From Flavobacteriales bacterium (GTDB lineage: Bacteria; Bacteroidota; Bacteroidia; Flavobacteriales; Flavobacteriaceae): a stretch of 64,000 bases of DNA. The position numbers and the translations under genes are program-made. The notes beneath the pieces were generated by a model that did no database searches, had not been told where the DNA came from, and saw nothing but the letters and a program-made list of their open reading frames with translations. Positions within the stretch are counted from its first letter, which is position 1. Every line of letters begins with the position of its first letter. Below, piece after piece: positions 39,067 to 48,297 of this stretch. Location: contig WTJI01000039.1 in assembly GCA_011524905.1 (NCBI GenBank), positions 1 to 64,000 on the forward strand. The letters run 5' to 3'.

Positions 39067-41484
39067 ATGAAAAACACCAAACTGCTATTTGCCTTACTCT
39101 TATCATGCGGCATTTTTTATATTCTTAACAATCCCATAGGCAAACTTCCGCCCCTGGGAATATTTCTGAATCCCAGTACGGGGATTTGGCAAAATGAGAA
39201 GAATGAATCCATCAGTGGTGAAATAACGATACCTGGTTTAAAAGATCTGGTTACGGTACACTACGATGCACAATTGATTCCACACGTATTTGCCCAAAAC
39301 GAACACGACCTTTATAAAGCCCAAGGCTATTTGACCGCCAAACATCGGTTGTGGCAATTGGAATTTCAAACCTATGCGGCTGCAGGTCGTTTGTCTGAAA
39401 TATTAGGTGAAAAGGCACTGGACTATGACCGAAGTGAACGACGACGTGGGATGGGGTTTGGCGCCGAGCAAAGTGTCGCTTTTATGAAAAAAAATGACCC
39501 TAAAACCCTCCAACTGGTTCAGGATTACGCCGATGGGGTCAATGCCTATATCGACCAACTAAAAGCTGCTGACTATCCTGTTGAATACAAGCTATTGGAC
39601 TATAAACCAGAAGCATGGTCCCCCGAAAAAACTGCCCTTTTACTGATGTATATGACTAAAATGTTGGCAGGACGTGACAAAGATTTAGCCTACACCAATA
39701 TGTTAGGTTTGATAGGTCAAGAAAACTTCAATCTGCTTTTCCCCGAATATTTTGATATCACTGACCCTGTGATACCCAAAGACACCGATTGGTCCTTTAT
39801 CGATGTCCCCCAAACCAAACAACCTGAAAATCTGGTGGTGTTAGATACCACCAGGGCATCCCTTCCTCAACCACATCCTGATAATGGAAGTAACAACTGG
39901 GCAATATCGGGTTCCAAGTCGGCTTCCGGGCGTCCCATCTTGGCCAACGACCCGCATTTGGGCCTCAATCTGCCTTCGATTTGGTTTGTGATGCAACTCA
40001 GCACACCACAACACAATGCCTTTGGCGCAACCATTCCAGGGGCCTTAGGGGTTATTTCTGGTTTTAACCAGCACATTGCCTGGGGCGAAACCAATGCCAC
40101 CCGAGATGTATCTGATTGGTATAAAATCACATTCAATTCAGACGGGACAAAGTATCTGTACGATGGTAATTGGCGCCCAGTCACCCAACGAATAGAGAAA
40201 ATTAAAATCAAAGGAAGAACAGCCTTTCAAGACACTGTACGATACACCCACCACGGTCCGGTAGTTTTTGATAAAAACTTTAAGTCGGATAAAGAACGAG
40301 CAGGCTATGCCCTCCGATGGATCGGTCATGAGGGGGGCAACCACCAAAAAACCTTTATCGAACTGAACAAAGCCAAAAATTACGAGGAATATGTCGCTGC
40401 CCTTCAGTATTGGACAGCCCCCTCACAAAACTTTGTTTTTGCCTCCACTGCGGGCGATATTGCCTTGTGGATTCAAGGGAAGTTTCCCAACAAATGGGAA
40501 GGACAAGGGAAGTTTTTGATGGATGGGAGTCGATCGGAAAACGATTGGCAATCATTTATCCCCCAGACCTTTAATGCCCACACCAAAAACCCCAGCCGTG
40601 GTTTTGTCAGTTCGGCCAACCAGCATCCTGTCGACGAACAATACCCCTTCTATGTTTTTAACGATGGATATGAAACCTATCGCAATCGGGTCATCAATGA
40701 CTTTTTTCAAAGCAAAGACACCTTTAGCATTGCAGATTTTAAAAATTTGCACAACAACAATTTCAATTTAAAAGCGGCTGAACTACTACCATTTATGTTG
40801 AAACAAATGAATACTGAGCTTTTGACTGAGGTGGAGCAAAAATTATATAATGAAATAAGTACTTGGCAGTTCAACAATGATATAGATGAAGTGGGGCCAA
40901 GTATATGGGACGCATGGTTCGATGCACTAAAAGATCTGGTATGGGACGAATTTGACCAAAAGGAAATTACCCTTACCCAGCCATTTGACTACCAAACCAT
41001 TCATTTACTGAAAACTCAAGTTGAGCATAAATTTATGGACATCGTGGCAACAAAGGACAAAAAAGAAACAGCCCGGGATTTATTTTTACTGTCATTCAAA
41101 AAAGCTGTAAAAGCTATCAAGGAAAAAGAAAAAGAGGGGTACGATTGGGGGAAATTCAAAGGCACTTTTGTTGGCCATTTGTTACAAGCCCTACCTGCTT
41201 TTTCCCGATTTGATATCCCGATTGGCGGTGGCCGGAGTATTGTCAATGCTACTTCAACAAATCATGGTCCTTCGTGGCGGATGATAGTTGAAATGACAGA
41301 ACCACCAACTGCACTGGGAATCTACCCTGGTGGGCAATCTGGAAATCCAGGTAGCCGCTACTATGACAATTTCATTGATGATTGGGCTGCGGGAAAATAC
41401 CACAGACTCAATTTCTTACAATCCGATACCCAGTCGGAAGTTATTTTAGGTACACAAACATTAATCCCAACAAAAAATGAATAA
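39067..41484 (+). CDS. Penicillin acylase family Ntn-hydrolase
   Basis: 805 residues, N-terminal hydrophobic signal or anchor. The family matures by cutting itself before a serine that becomes the nucleophile; here that is Ser275 in NGSNNWAISGSKSASGRPILANDPHLGLNLPS. The A-chain region HYDAQLIPHVFAQNEHDLYKAQGYLTAKHRLWQLEF and the C-terminal HGPSWRMIVEM and YPGGQSGNPGSRYYDN motifs are present. Relatives cut acyl amides such as beta-lactam side chains or acyl-homoserine lactones; the real substrate is unknown. Its stop overlaps the next gene by 8 bases. Confidence 0.92.
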   Translation: MKNTKLLFALLLSCGIFYILNNPIGKLPPLGIFLNPSTGIWQNEKNESISGEITIPGLKDLVTVHYDAQLIPHVFAQNEHDLYKAQGYLTAKHRLWQLEFQTYAAAGRLSEILGEKALDYDRSERRRGMGFGAEQSVAFMKKNDPKTLQLVQDYADGVNAYIDQLKAADYPVEYKLLDYKPEAWSPEKTALLLMYMTKMLAGRDKDLAYTNMLGLIGQENFNLLFPEYFDITDPVIPKDTDWSFIDVPQTKQPENLVVLDTTRASLPQPHPDNGSNNWAISGSKSASGRPILANDPHLGLNLPSIWFVMQLSTPQHNAFGATIPGALGVISGFNQHIAWGETNATRDVSDWYKITFNSDGTKYLYDGNWRPVTQRIEKIKIKGRTAFQDTVRYTHHGPVVFDKNFKSDKERAGYALRWIGHEGGNHQKTFIELNKAKNYEEYVAALQYWTAPSQNFVFASTAGDIALWIQGKFPNKWEGQGKFLMDGSRSENDWQSFIPQTFNAHTKNPSRGFVSSANQHPVDEQYPFYVFNDGYETYRNRVINDFFQSKDTFSIADFKNLHNNNFNLKAAELLPFMLKQMNTELLTEVEQKLYNEISTWQFNNDIDEVGPSIWDAWFDALKDLVWDEFDQKEITLTQPFDYQTIHLLKTQVEHKFMDIVATKDKKETARDLFLLSFKKAVKAIKEKEKEGYDWGKFKGTFVGHLLQALPAFSRFDIPIGGGRSIVNATSTNHGPSWRMIVEMTEPPTALGIYPGGQSGNPGSRYYDNFIDDWAAGKYHRLNFLQSDTQSEVILGTQTLIPTKNE

Positions 41485-41842
41485 GACAATCCTAAACTTC
41501 TTAGCTACCCTGCTACTTGCCGTACTTTTATCAATGTTTTTGCCTTGGTGGTCGGTGATGCTTGCGGCTTTGATTACAGCCTATGTTTTTCCATTAGAAA
41601 ATTCAGCTGTTTTTTGGACTCCGTTTCTATCTGTAGGGCTGTATTGGAGTATTTACTCTTTCCTACTCAGCAGTACCAATGATTACATCTTGGCTCAAAA
41701 AATTGCTAGTTTATTTCCGTTGAATGGCAATCCCTATCTATTAATTCTTGCCACGGGAACCCTGGGTGGTATTGCCGCGGGAGCAGGTGGTGTGTTAGGC
41801 CGGCAACTTGAAGTAGTACTAAAAACAAAAAATGCCAACTAA
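41477..41842 (+). CDS. Small membrane protein of unknown function
   Basis: 121 residues with about four hydrophobic stretches: an N-terminal pair around residues 7-40, one near 47-66, and a glycine-rich helix LLILATGTLGGIAAGAGGVLGRQL near the C terminus. No family recognised. Translationally coupled to the acylase gene (ATGAATAA overlap). Confidence 0.7.
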   Translation: MNKTILNFLATLLLAVLLSMFLPWWSVMLAALITAYVFPLENSAVFWTPFLSVGLYWSIYSFLLSSTNDYILAQKIASLFPLNGNPYLLILATGTLGGIAAGAGGVLGRQLEVVLKTKNAN

Positions 41843-41930
41843 AAGTTAGCTTAGCAACTCCCTCAATCATTGAGGATACTAAACAAAGCTTTTTACGCTT
41901 TTCGTATTAGTAAGTTCAACAAGATGATTC

Positions 41931-43733
41931 TTAGCCTTTCGCCGCTTGTCTCTTACGTTCGTTTTCATCTAAAAAGACTTTTCGCAAACGCAAGAAATTA
42001 GGAGTAACTTCGACATATTCATCACCTTGGATGTATTCCAATGCTTCCTCAAGGGAGAATTTTATTGGGGGGGCCAACTTTACTTTATCGTCAGATCCAG
42101 CGGCACGCACATTGGATAATTTTTTAGTTTTAGTCACATTGACAACAAGATCGTCACCACGAGAATTTTCACCAATTACCTGTCCAGTATAGACATCTTC
42201 ATTTGGTGCCACAAAAAATTTACCGCGATCTTGTAATTTATCTAAGGAATAGGGAATGGCTTGACCATTTTCCATAGAAATCATTGAGCCATTGATGCGC
42301 CCTGGGATATCGCCCCTAAGCGGTGCAAATTCTTTAAAGCGGTGATTCATAATAGCTTCACCTGCAGTAGCAGTGAGGAGTTGATTCCGCAGGCCAATGA
42401 TACCACGAGAGGGGATGATAAACTCGCACACCATCCGTTCACCTTTGGGCGTCATACTCAACATTTCACCTTTGCGGAGTGTTACCATTTCAATAGCTTT
42501 TCCAGATACGGCCTCTGGTAAATCAATGGTCAATTCCTCGATAGGTTCGTGTTTCTTTCCGTCAATTTCTTTGATGATTACTTGTGGCTGTCCAATCTGT
42601 AATTCATAGCCCTCTCTACGCATGGTTTCGATAAGTACGGATAAATGTAAGACTCCCCGACCGTAAACGATAAATTTATCGGCTGAGTTGGTTTCTTCCA
42701 AACGCATAGCAAGATTGCGTTCCAATTCTTTTTCCAAGCGGTCTTTGATGTGACGGGATGTAACATACTTTCCATCTTTACCAAAGAAGGGTGAATCGTT
42801 AATTGTAAAAAGCATGCTCATGGTGGGTTCATCGATGGCAATGGTAGGTAGCGCTTCCGGTGCTTCGGCATCGGCAATGGTATCGCCAATTTCAAACGCC
42901 TCCAAACCAATCACAGCACAGATATCACCTGCCTGAACCGAATCGACTTTCACCCGCCCCAAACCATCAAAAAGATTGAGCTCTTTGATGCGTTGCTTCT
43001 GGCATTCTCCATGTCGGTTGACTAGTGTTACGGGCATCCCTGCTTTTAAATGACCGCGTTGTAAACGACCAATCGCAATGCGCCCTGTGTAGGCTGAAAA
43101 ATCAAGAGAAGTGATGAGCATTTGAGGTGTACCTTCCGCTACTTTAGGGCTTGGTACGTGTTCTAAAACCATATCAAGGAGTGGAGCTACAGAATCAGTT
43201 TGTTCTTTCCAATCCTCACTCATCCAATTGTTCTTGGCTGAACCATAGACGGTAGGAAAATCCAATTGCCATTCTTCGGCACCCAATTCGAACATCAAAT
43301 CAAATACAGCTTCATGAACCACATCGGGCGTACAATTCTCTTTGTCAACTTTATTGACCACCACAATAGGCTTCAATTTTAGATCAATGGCCTTCTGCAA
43401 AACAAAACGTGTCTGCGGCATAGGTCCCTCAAAGGCATCAACCAATAGCAATACGCCATCAGCCATGTTGAGTACTCTTTCTACTTCCCCACCAAAATCG
43501 GCGTGACCAGGGGTATCGATAATATTGATTTTGGTGTTTTTATAAGTAACCGATATGTTTTTAGATAAGATCGTTATACCACGTTCCCGTTCCAAATCGT
43601 TATTGTCAAGGATCAACTCACCCTTATTTTCATTGGTACGAAAAAGCGCACAATGGTGCATAATTTTATCTACCAATGTGGTTTTCCCGTGATCAACGTG
43701 GGCAATGATGGCGATGTTACGAATTGCTTCCAT
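41931..43733 (-). CDS. typA: Ribosome-binding GTPase TypA/BipA
   Basis: 600-residue translational GTPase linked to 50S assembly and stress. G motifs: [10 protein letters not shown], effector-region [19 protein letters not shown] and NKVDKENC. The EF-G-like domains and the BipA-specific C-terminal part ([22 protein letters not shown]) are complete. A TATCTTTG box lies 16 bases before the ATG. Confidence 0.97.
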   Translation of the reverse strand: MEAIRNIAIIAHVDHGKTTLVDKIMHHCALFRTNENKGELILDNNDLERERGITILSKNISVTYKNTKINIIDTPGHADFGGEVERVLNMADGVLLLVDAFEGPMPQTRFVLQKAIDLKLKPIVVVNKVDKENCTPDVVHEAVFDLMFELGAEEWQLDFPTVYGSAKNNWMSEDWKEQTDSVAPLLDMVLEHVPSPKVAEGTPQMLITSLDFSAYTGRIAIGRLQRGHLKAGMPVTLVNRHGECQKQRIKELNLFDGLGRVKVDSVQAGDICAVIGLEAFEIGDTIADAEAPEALPTIAIDEPTMSMLFTINDSPFFGKDGKYVTSRHIKDRLEKELERNLAMRLEETNSADKFIVYGRGVLHLSVLIETMRREGYELQIGQPQVIIKEIDGKKHEPIEELTIDLPEAVSGKAIEMVTLRKGEMLSMTPKGERMVCEFIIPSRGIIGLRNQLLTATAGEAIMNHRFKEFAPLRGDIPGRINGSMISMENGQAIPYSLDKLQDRGKFFVAPNEDVYTGQVIGENSRGDDLVVNVTKTKKLSNVRAAGSDDKVKLAPPIKFSLEEALEYIQGDEYVEVTPNFLRLRKVFLDENERKRQAAKG

Positions 43734-43749
43734 GCTTTTTAAATTGGCG

Positions 43750-43757
43750 CAAAGATA
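43750..43757 (-). promoter_or_regulatory. -7 box upstream of typA
   Basis: TATCTTTG on the minus strand. A TTTG-like -33 element is present but at a 23-base spacing, longer than usual. Confidence 0.4.
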
Positions 43758-43896
43758 GGTCTAATCGCTCAGGTAAAAGCCAAAGTCTGCTTTGAAATAC
43801 CAAGAAAATAAAATCCCCTCCTATTCTACCTCGTATGAATGAATCGTTTGAGTTGATTTTTTTCTTGGGATTCCATCAAATATAGCAACAATCGAC

Positions 43897-43928
43897 TTGA
43901 TGGAAAATCAATAAAAAACGTATATTTG
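43897..43928 (+). promoter_or_regulatory. Promoter of ssrA
   Basis: TTG, a 21-base spacer and TATATTTG lie 33 bases upstream of the mature tmRNA 5' end. The spacer is slightly long. A perfect GTTGGTT-T-AACCAAC palindrome lies between the box and the tmRNA. Confidence 0.55.
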
Positions 43929-43961
43929 AATGTTGGTTTAACCAACAATCTTTGACATTTT

Positions 43962-44357
43962 GGGGTCGACTGGTTTTGACAGCAAGACCAATTGAAAAAG
44001 TAAGCATGTCGAGTCAGGAATCACTACTCGTAAAACTGGGATTCAACGTTTTAAATGGCGAAAATAACTACGCTCTAGCTGCTTAATCGACTGAATTATA
44101 GTAAGTCCTAGCCCAGTCCGACCAGGTCGGAAAGCCAGATGTCTCTCAATAGCCCTTGTTGACGGCGATTGAAACTGAGGCACCATCAAAGTCAACATCG
44201 AAGTTTTTGAGTGTCGCAAAAACTTTCCAATCACAGACACTACGGTTGCAATGGATTGTTTTCTGTCAGTTGCTTCCCGACAATTCAAAGAAAACTAAAC
44301 ATGTAGAAAGCCTTTTTATTGCTTGTTTGGACGCGGGTTCGATTCCCGCCGACTCCA
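43962..44357 (+). ncRNA. ssrA: tmRNA (SsrA)
   Basis: Rescues stalled ribosomes by trans-translation. The tRNA-like ends pair as GGGGTCG with CGACTCC, followed by A73; the 3' half carries the T-arm GGGTTCGATTCCC. The tag reading frame starts at 44057 and encodes GENNYALAA before TAA at 44084, the tag typical of Flavobacteriia; the resume alanine is carried by the tRNA. Length 396 nt. The partner smpB is not in this window. Confidence 0.96.
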
Positions 44358-44541
44358 CTTTTTACTAAAACAAAAAAAGATTGAATAGTCCCACAATGAT
44401 TCCTATCTAGCAGACAAAAACGAATTGCTTGTATTCACATCTTAATAAATAGAAGCCCTAACTCAGCTTTTGTTTTTAAAAAAGACCACCCCTACAAATA
44501 AAAGTAGGTAAGCCCCTACAAAAGTCACTAAAATAAACTTT

Positions 44542-45315
44542 ATGGAAACCAAGGAACAAATTGTCAATGACTGGTTAACCCGTTACACGGGTGTCCCACT
44601 AAAAAACTTTGGTCGTTATATTCTGTTGACCAATTTCCAACATTATGTTGATCTATTCGCCACAATTACAAAAGCTGAAATAGAAGGGCTAGACAAACCC
44701 ATGTTATCTGCTACCAGTGATAATATCACAATAATCAATTTTGGAATGGGAAGTCCTAATGCAGCCCTGGTTATGGATTTATTGACCGCAATCCATCCAG
44801 AAGCAGTATTGTTTCTAGGCAAATGTGGCGGATTAAAAAAGCGAAATGAAATTGGAGATTTTATTTTGCCCATTGGTGCCATCCGTGGTGATGGTACCTC
44901 TGATGATTACCTGCCCAAAGAAGTGCCTGCAATGCCTTCATTTGCGCTCCAAAGAGCCATCTCTTCTACGATCAAAGACAAGGGGTTTAATTATTGGACT
45001 GGAACTGTATATACCACCAACAGAAGGGTTTGGGAGCACGATGAAGTATTTAAAAATTATTTAGAAACCCTAAGGGCTTACGCCATTGATATGGAAACGG
45101 CTACCCTTTTTACCGTTGGTTTCCACAATAAAATTCCAACGGGTGCCCTACTTTTAGTTACTGACCAGCCCATGGTTCCAGAGGGGGTAAAAACGCACAC
45201 AAAAGATAAAGAAAATGTTAAATTGTATGATCAAAATCATGTCCAGTCTGGTATTGACTCTCTGAAGCAGCTCATTAATCGCGGAGAAACAATTAGACAT
45301 TTAAAGTTTCAATAG
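44542..45315 (+). CDS. amn: AMP nucleosidase
   Basis: 257 residues of the purine nucleoside phosphorylase fold, the short Bacteroidetes type. It splits AMP into adenine and ribose 5-phosphate. Visible motifs are the start METKEQIVNDWLTRYTGVPLKNFGRYILLTNFQHYV, the phosphate-site-like INFGMGSPNAALVMDLL, LFLGKCGGL and the base-binding AIDMETATLFTVGF. The 184-base leader after ssrA contains a direct repeat that could be regulatory. Confidence 0.88.
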   Translation: METKEQIVNDWLTRYTGVPLKNFGRYILLTNFQHYVDLFATITKAEIEGLDKPMLSATSDNITIINFGMGSPNAALVMDLLTAIHPEAVLFLGKCGGLKKRNEIGDFILPIGAIRGDGTSDDYLPKEVPAMPSFALQRAISSTIKDKGFNYWTGTVYTTNRRVWEHDEVFKNYLETLRAYAIDMETATLFTVGFHNKIPTGALLLVTDQPMVPEGVKTHTKDKENVKLYDQNHVQSGIDSLKQLINRGETIRHLKFQ

Positions 45316-45418
45316 TTGTATCAAACCCAAATTTACTTCTATCTTGACAGGGTCTATTCAATTAATCAACACAAAAGTGTGAATGGACTAATATGTGCCT
45401 AATAATTTTAAATATGTC

Positions 45419-45799
45419 ATGAAACACTATCCCATATTACTATTTGCCTTCATTTCTATTCTTTCTACTTCATTTTTGCCCGCTCAAGAGCAAACACCAA
45501 TTGAAATTGTTACCTATGATAGAATGAAAAATTTAGATCGCTCTGCTTTAATTTTAGATGTTCGAACTCCTGGAGAATTTAACAAGGGTGCAATCGCTGG
45601 AGCTACTCACATTGACTTCTTGCAACCTGAAAAATTCACAGCTTATGTAAGGCAATTGGATAAATCAACCCCTGTTTATCTGTATTGTCATAGTGGTGGG
45701 AGAAGCCACCAAGCTGCTGTTCAACTTTATAAAATGGGGTTCATTAAAATATATGATTACGCCGGCGGCTACTCAGATTGGTCGGTAAAAAATCAATAA
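45419..45799 (+). CDS. Exported rhodanese-domain protein
   Basis: 126 residues from ATG 45419; the track uses an upstream GTG. Signal peptide MKHYPILLFAFISILSTSFLPAQ, then one rhodanese domain: ALILDVRTPGEFNKGAIAGATHID and the active-site loop YCHSGGRS with the catalytic cysteine. Probably periplasmic sulfur transfer or thiol handling. Convergent with the PorP/SprF gene, 4 bases between stops. Confidence 0.9.
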   Translation: MKHYPILLFAFISILSTSFLPAQEQTPIEIVTYDRMKNLDRSALILDVRTPGEFNKGAIAGATHIDFLQPEKFTAYVRQLDKSTPVYLYCHSGGRSHQAAVQLYKMGFIKIYDYAGGYSDWSVKNQ

Positions 45800-45803
45800 A
45801 CTA

Positions 45804-46712
45804 CTATTGCTCTTCTTTTTCGAAAGCAACGCGATCATTGCCATCTAATCTAATTTTAAGTAGAATCTCATGAGTACGCAATTGAAGTCCAGCCAAGTTA
45901 CCTTGAGTGGGTTGCGCGAAGGCATAGCCGGCCTTTATCTGAGAAGATATTGGGATATAGGTAATAAAGCCTAATTCTCCCGTAGAACGATGGGATAAAC
46001 CAAAATCGATTTTTTCTTGAAAGTTTACTGCCATTTGATAGGAAAAAATAGTGGGCAAACCTTTTACATGCTGCATCAAAATGGTTGGTTTTAACATCCA
46101 TCCATCTCGGATATTAAATGAAGTACCTAAACCGAGATAGGTGTGTATCCTGTCTTGTGATTGCACCCATTCAGAATTGTCCAGATTGTTATTGAGTAAT
46201 CGAGGTTGGGAAAGAGCAAACCAATATTTTTTAAAATTCAAATATAATCCTGCGCCAACATTGGGTTTAAAAGTACTAATACTTTGCTGAGCTGGATCAA
46301 AATCCTGCCCTGTCGATCGAAGGTTTTGTATGGCAGCATTATAAAAGTTCCCACCTGCCTTTAAACCCAGTTGCAAAAAAACTTCTGAACTAATCTGCAA
46401 TGGATAAGAGAAATCTAAAAAAGCTTGCGTTTGGCGTTCAACATAGACTTTATCAGTAACGAAATTGATCCCTACACCTAGTTTGTTATTCGTCTGGGTT
46501 GCATAAGAAAAAGCAAAAGTGCGTGGCGCATCATCAATGGCTGTCCATTGGGAGTTGGAGTGTATCACAAGCTCAGAACCTTCGTGCATCCCCGCCATCG
46601 CTGGATTGATATTATTGAGTTGGTAAGATGCCAACCAGAATTGGGTTTCTTGTTGTGCAAGAAGCGGACCGTTGAAAATCAGAAACAGTAAGATGAACAA
46701 TGATTTTTTCAT
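45804..46712 (-). CDS. PorP/SprF-family T9SS membrane protein
   Basis: 302-residue outer-membrane barrel with signal peptide ending LLAQQ. Family features: FWLASYQLNNINPAMAGMHEGSELVIHSNSQW, GVGINFVTDKVYVERQ, KPNVGAGLYLNFKKYWFALSQPRL and a PTI-L-QHVKGLPT block. SprF-like proteins are needed for secretion or attachment of neighbouring adhesins with type B C-terminal domains. It starts 4 bases after the stop of such an adhesin gene, so the two are very likely partners. Confidence 0.92.
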   Translation of the reverse strand: MKKSLFILLFLIFNGPLLAQQETQFWLASYQLNNINPAMAGMHEGSELVIHSNSQWTAIDDAPRTFAFSYATQTNNKLGVGINFVTDKVYVERQTQAFLDFSYPLQISSEVFLQLGLKAGGNFYNAAIQNLRSTGQDFDPAQQSISTFKPNVGAGLYLNFKKYWFALSQPRLLNNNLDNSEWVQSQDRIHTYLGLGTSFNIRDGWMLKPTILMQHVKGLPTIFSYQMAVNFQEKIDFGLSHRSTGELGFITYIPISSQIKAGYAFAQPTQGNLAGLQLRTHEILLKIRLDGNDRVAFEKEEQ

Positions 46713-46716
46713 AGCA

Positions 46717-48084
46717 TTACCGTATTAAATATATCCAACCTTTTATATCGATAGTACCATCCCCTTCTTTATCAATGGCAATCAAATAACTTCCTGCAGG
46801 GACAGATTTGCCTCTATAGGTCCCCCCCCAACTGTTATTGTAATTTCTTATTTGCACCAATTCTAAACCTGAACGAGAGAAGATATACACAGTATTGTTT
46901 GGGAAATTTTCAATGTTGATGATTTCTAGCCTATCATTGATCCCATCACCGTTAGGAGAGAAAATTTCGGGGAGTATCAATTTTGTATCTGCTATTCCGT
47001 CGTTATTTAAGTCTGTATCCAACCGGTCTGGAATACAATCACGATCAATATCTGTAGGATAATCAAAAACATCTAAGGGTGAAGTTCCCTCCTCTACTTC
47101 AACAAGATCAGAAAAACAATCATTATCGTCATCCACATCAATATTATTGCCTAAACCATCAGCATCTGTATCCAACCATTCCGTAGTATCAAAGGGGAAA
47201 TCATCATTTTCATCCAAATAACCATCGTTATCATCATCTGGATCTATACAGTCTACCAAGCCATCTTGGTCAAAATCGGGTGGGAATTCGTCAGCGTTGA
47301 GGCTGTTGTATCCACAATCTATCTCTAAGATGTCGAGATAACCATCTTCATCATCGTCGTCATCCAAACAATCGGGGATTCCATCAGTATCAAAATCAGA
47401 AGGATAGGAACTTGCATCAAAGGGATCCGTTCCACAAAATTCTTCATCTTGAGTTGAATATCCATCGTTGTCATCATCACTTCCCCCCAAACCGCTCTCA
47501 CCACCAAGTGTATCTGACACAGTAGTTGTGGTAGAAGTTTCGGTGGGTGAACTAATCGCACCTCCTCCACTGCCACCACTTGAAACAGAACTAGATGAAC
47601 TTGGGCTAAAAATTGAAATAGTAGATGATCCTAGGGTACTACTAACCTGAAGTGTTATCTCTTTGAGGGGCAGCGCTGTAACTGTTGCGCTCACTTTTTG
47701 ACTAAGCGTATTCACATTACTTGGTACTATTCTATTCCACTGACTTGCGCTGTAAACGGAAATAGCAAGTGAATCAGGAGTTAAGCTACCTAAAGCAGCA
47801 TTTGTGTAAGCCACCTCAATAGCACCACTGTAGGCTGAAGTATTGTTTGAGAAAACAAAAACAATACTGGTATTAGAAATCCCTGCTGTATTCGATGTAT
47901 TGGTTTGTTTCGAAAGTTGGGTGTTTTGAAGAGAAAAGGTCGAAGATGGCTGTAACTCCAATCCAGCAATACTGAAAAGACTGCCGTTAGTAAGCAATAA
48001 AGATTCATCTCCACCAACACTAACCAATTGGGCGTGGCCTGTTACAGCAAATGCCAATAAAATAATTAAATATAGCCTGTACAA
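46717..48084 (-). CDS. T9SS-secreted protein with thrombospondin-3 repeats and a type B gliding-motility C-terminal domain
   Basis: 455 residues, TTG start (no ATG keeps the signal peptide YRLYLIILLAFAVTGHAQ). A beta-rich N domain to about residue 160 is followed by a Ser/Gly/Thr linker (SSSSSVSSGGSGGGA), then acidic calcium-binding TSP3 repeats (DDDNDGYSTQDEE, DFDTDGIPDCLDDDDDEDGY, DADGLGNNIDVDDDND). The C terminus is a gliding-associated domain: [19 protein letters not shown]...VPAGSYLIAIDKEGDGTIDIKGWIYLIR. Probably an adhesin exported through T9SS and handled by the adjacent SprF-like protein. Confidence 0.9.
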   Translation of the reverse strand: MYRLYLIILLAFAVTGHAQLVSVGGDESLLLTNGSLFSIAGLELQPSSTFSLQNTQLSKQTNTSNTAGISNTSIVFVFSNNTSAYSGAIEVAYTNAALGSLTPDSLAISVYSASQWNRIVPSNVNTLSQKVSATVTALPLKEITLQVSSTLGSSTISIFSPSSSSSVSSGGSGGGAISSPTETSTTTTVSDTLGGESGLGGSDDDNDGYSTQDEEFCGTDPFDASSYPSDFDTDGIPDCLDDDDDEDGYLDILEIDCGYNSLNADEFPPDFDQDGLVDCIDPDDDNDGYLDENDDFPFDTTEWLDTDADGLGNNIDVDDDNDCFSDLVEVEEGTSPLDVFDYPTDIDRDCIPDRLDTDLNNDGIADTKLILPEIFSPNGDGINDRLEIINIENFPNNTVYIFSRSGLELVQIRNYNNSWGGTYRGKSVPAGSYLIAIDKEGDGTIDIKGWIYLIR

Positions 48085-48297
48085 AACTAGAATACTTACA
48101 ATCTAACGTTACACATTTGAAATTGTTGTGCAAAAATGAAAATATTACCTATATTTTTTTTGGTAGAGAGCGAATATCCCAGTAAACAACAAAATAAATT
48201 ACAAAAATGACACAAATTATATTAAAAAGAAGTCGCTTGTTGATACAGATAAAAAAGTAAGTAATTTAGTGGTGTTTCTAAGTAAATAAAATCAATA

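Noticed and set aside
41861-41875. CCTCAAT-C-ATTGAGG palindrome as a terminator between the small membrane gene and typA
   Set aside because: The stem is perfect, but no T-run follows on either strand, so I did not call it a terminator.
44043-44288. 81-residue minus-strand ORF inside tmRNA
   Set aside because: It lies wholly within a structural RNA gene and has no protein features.
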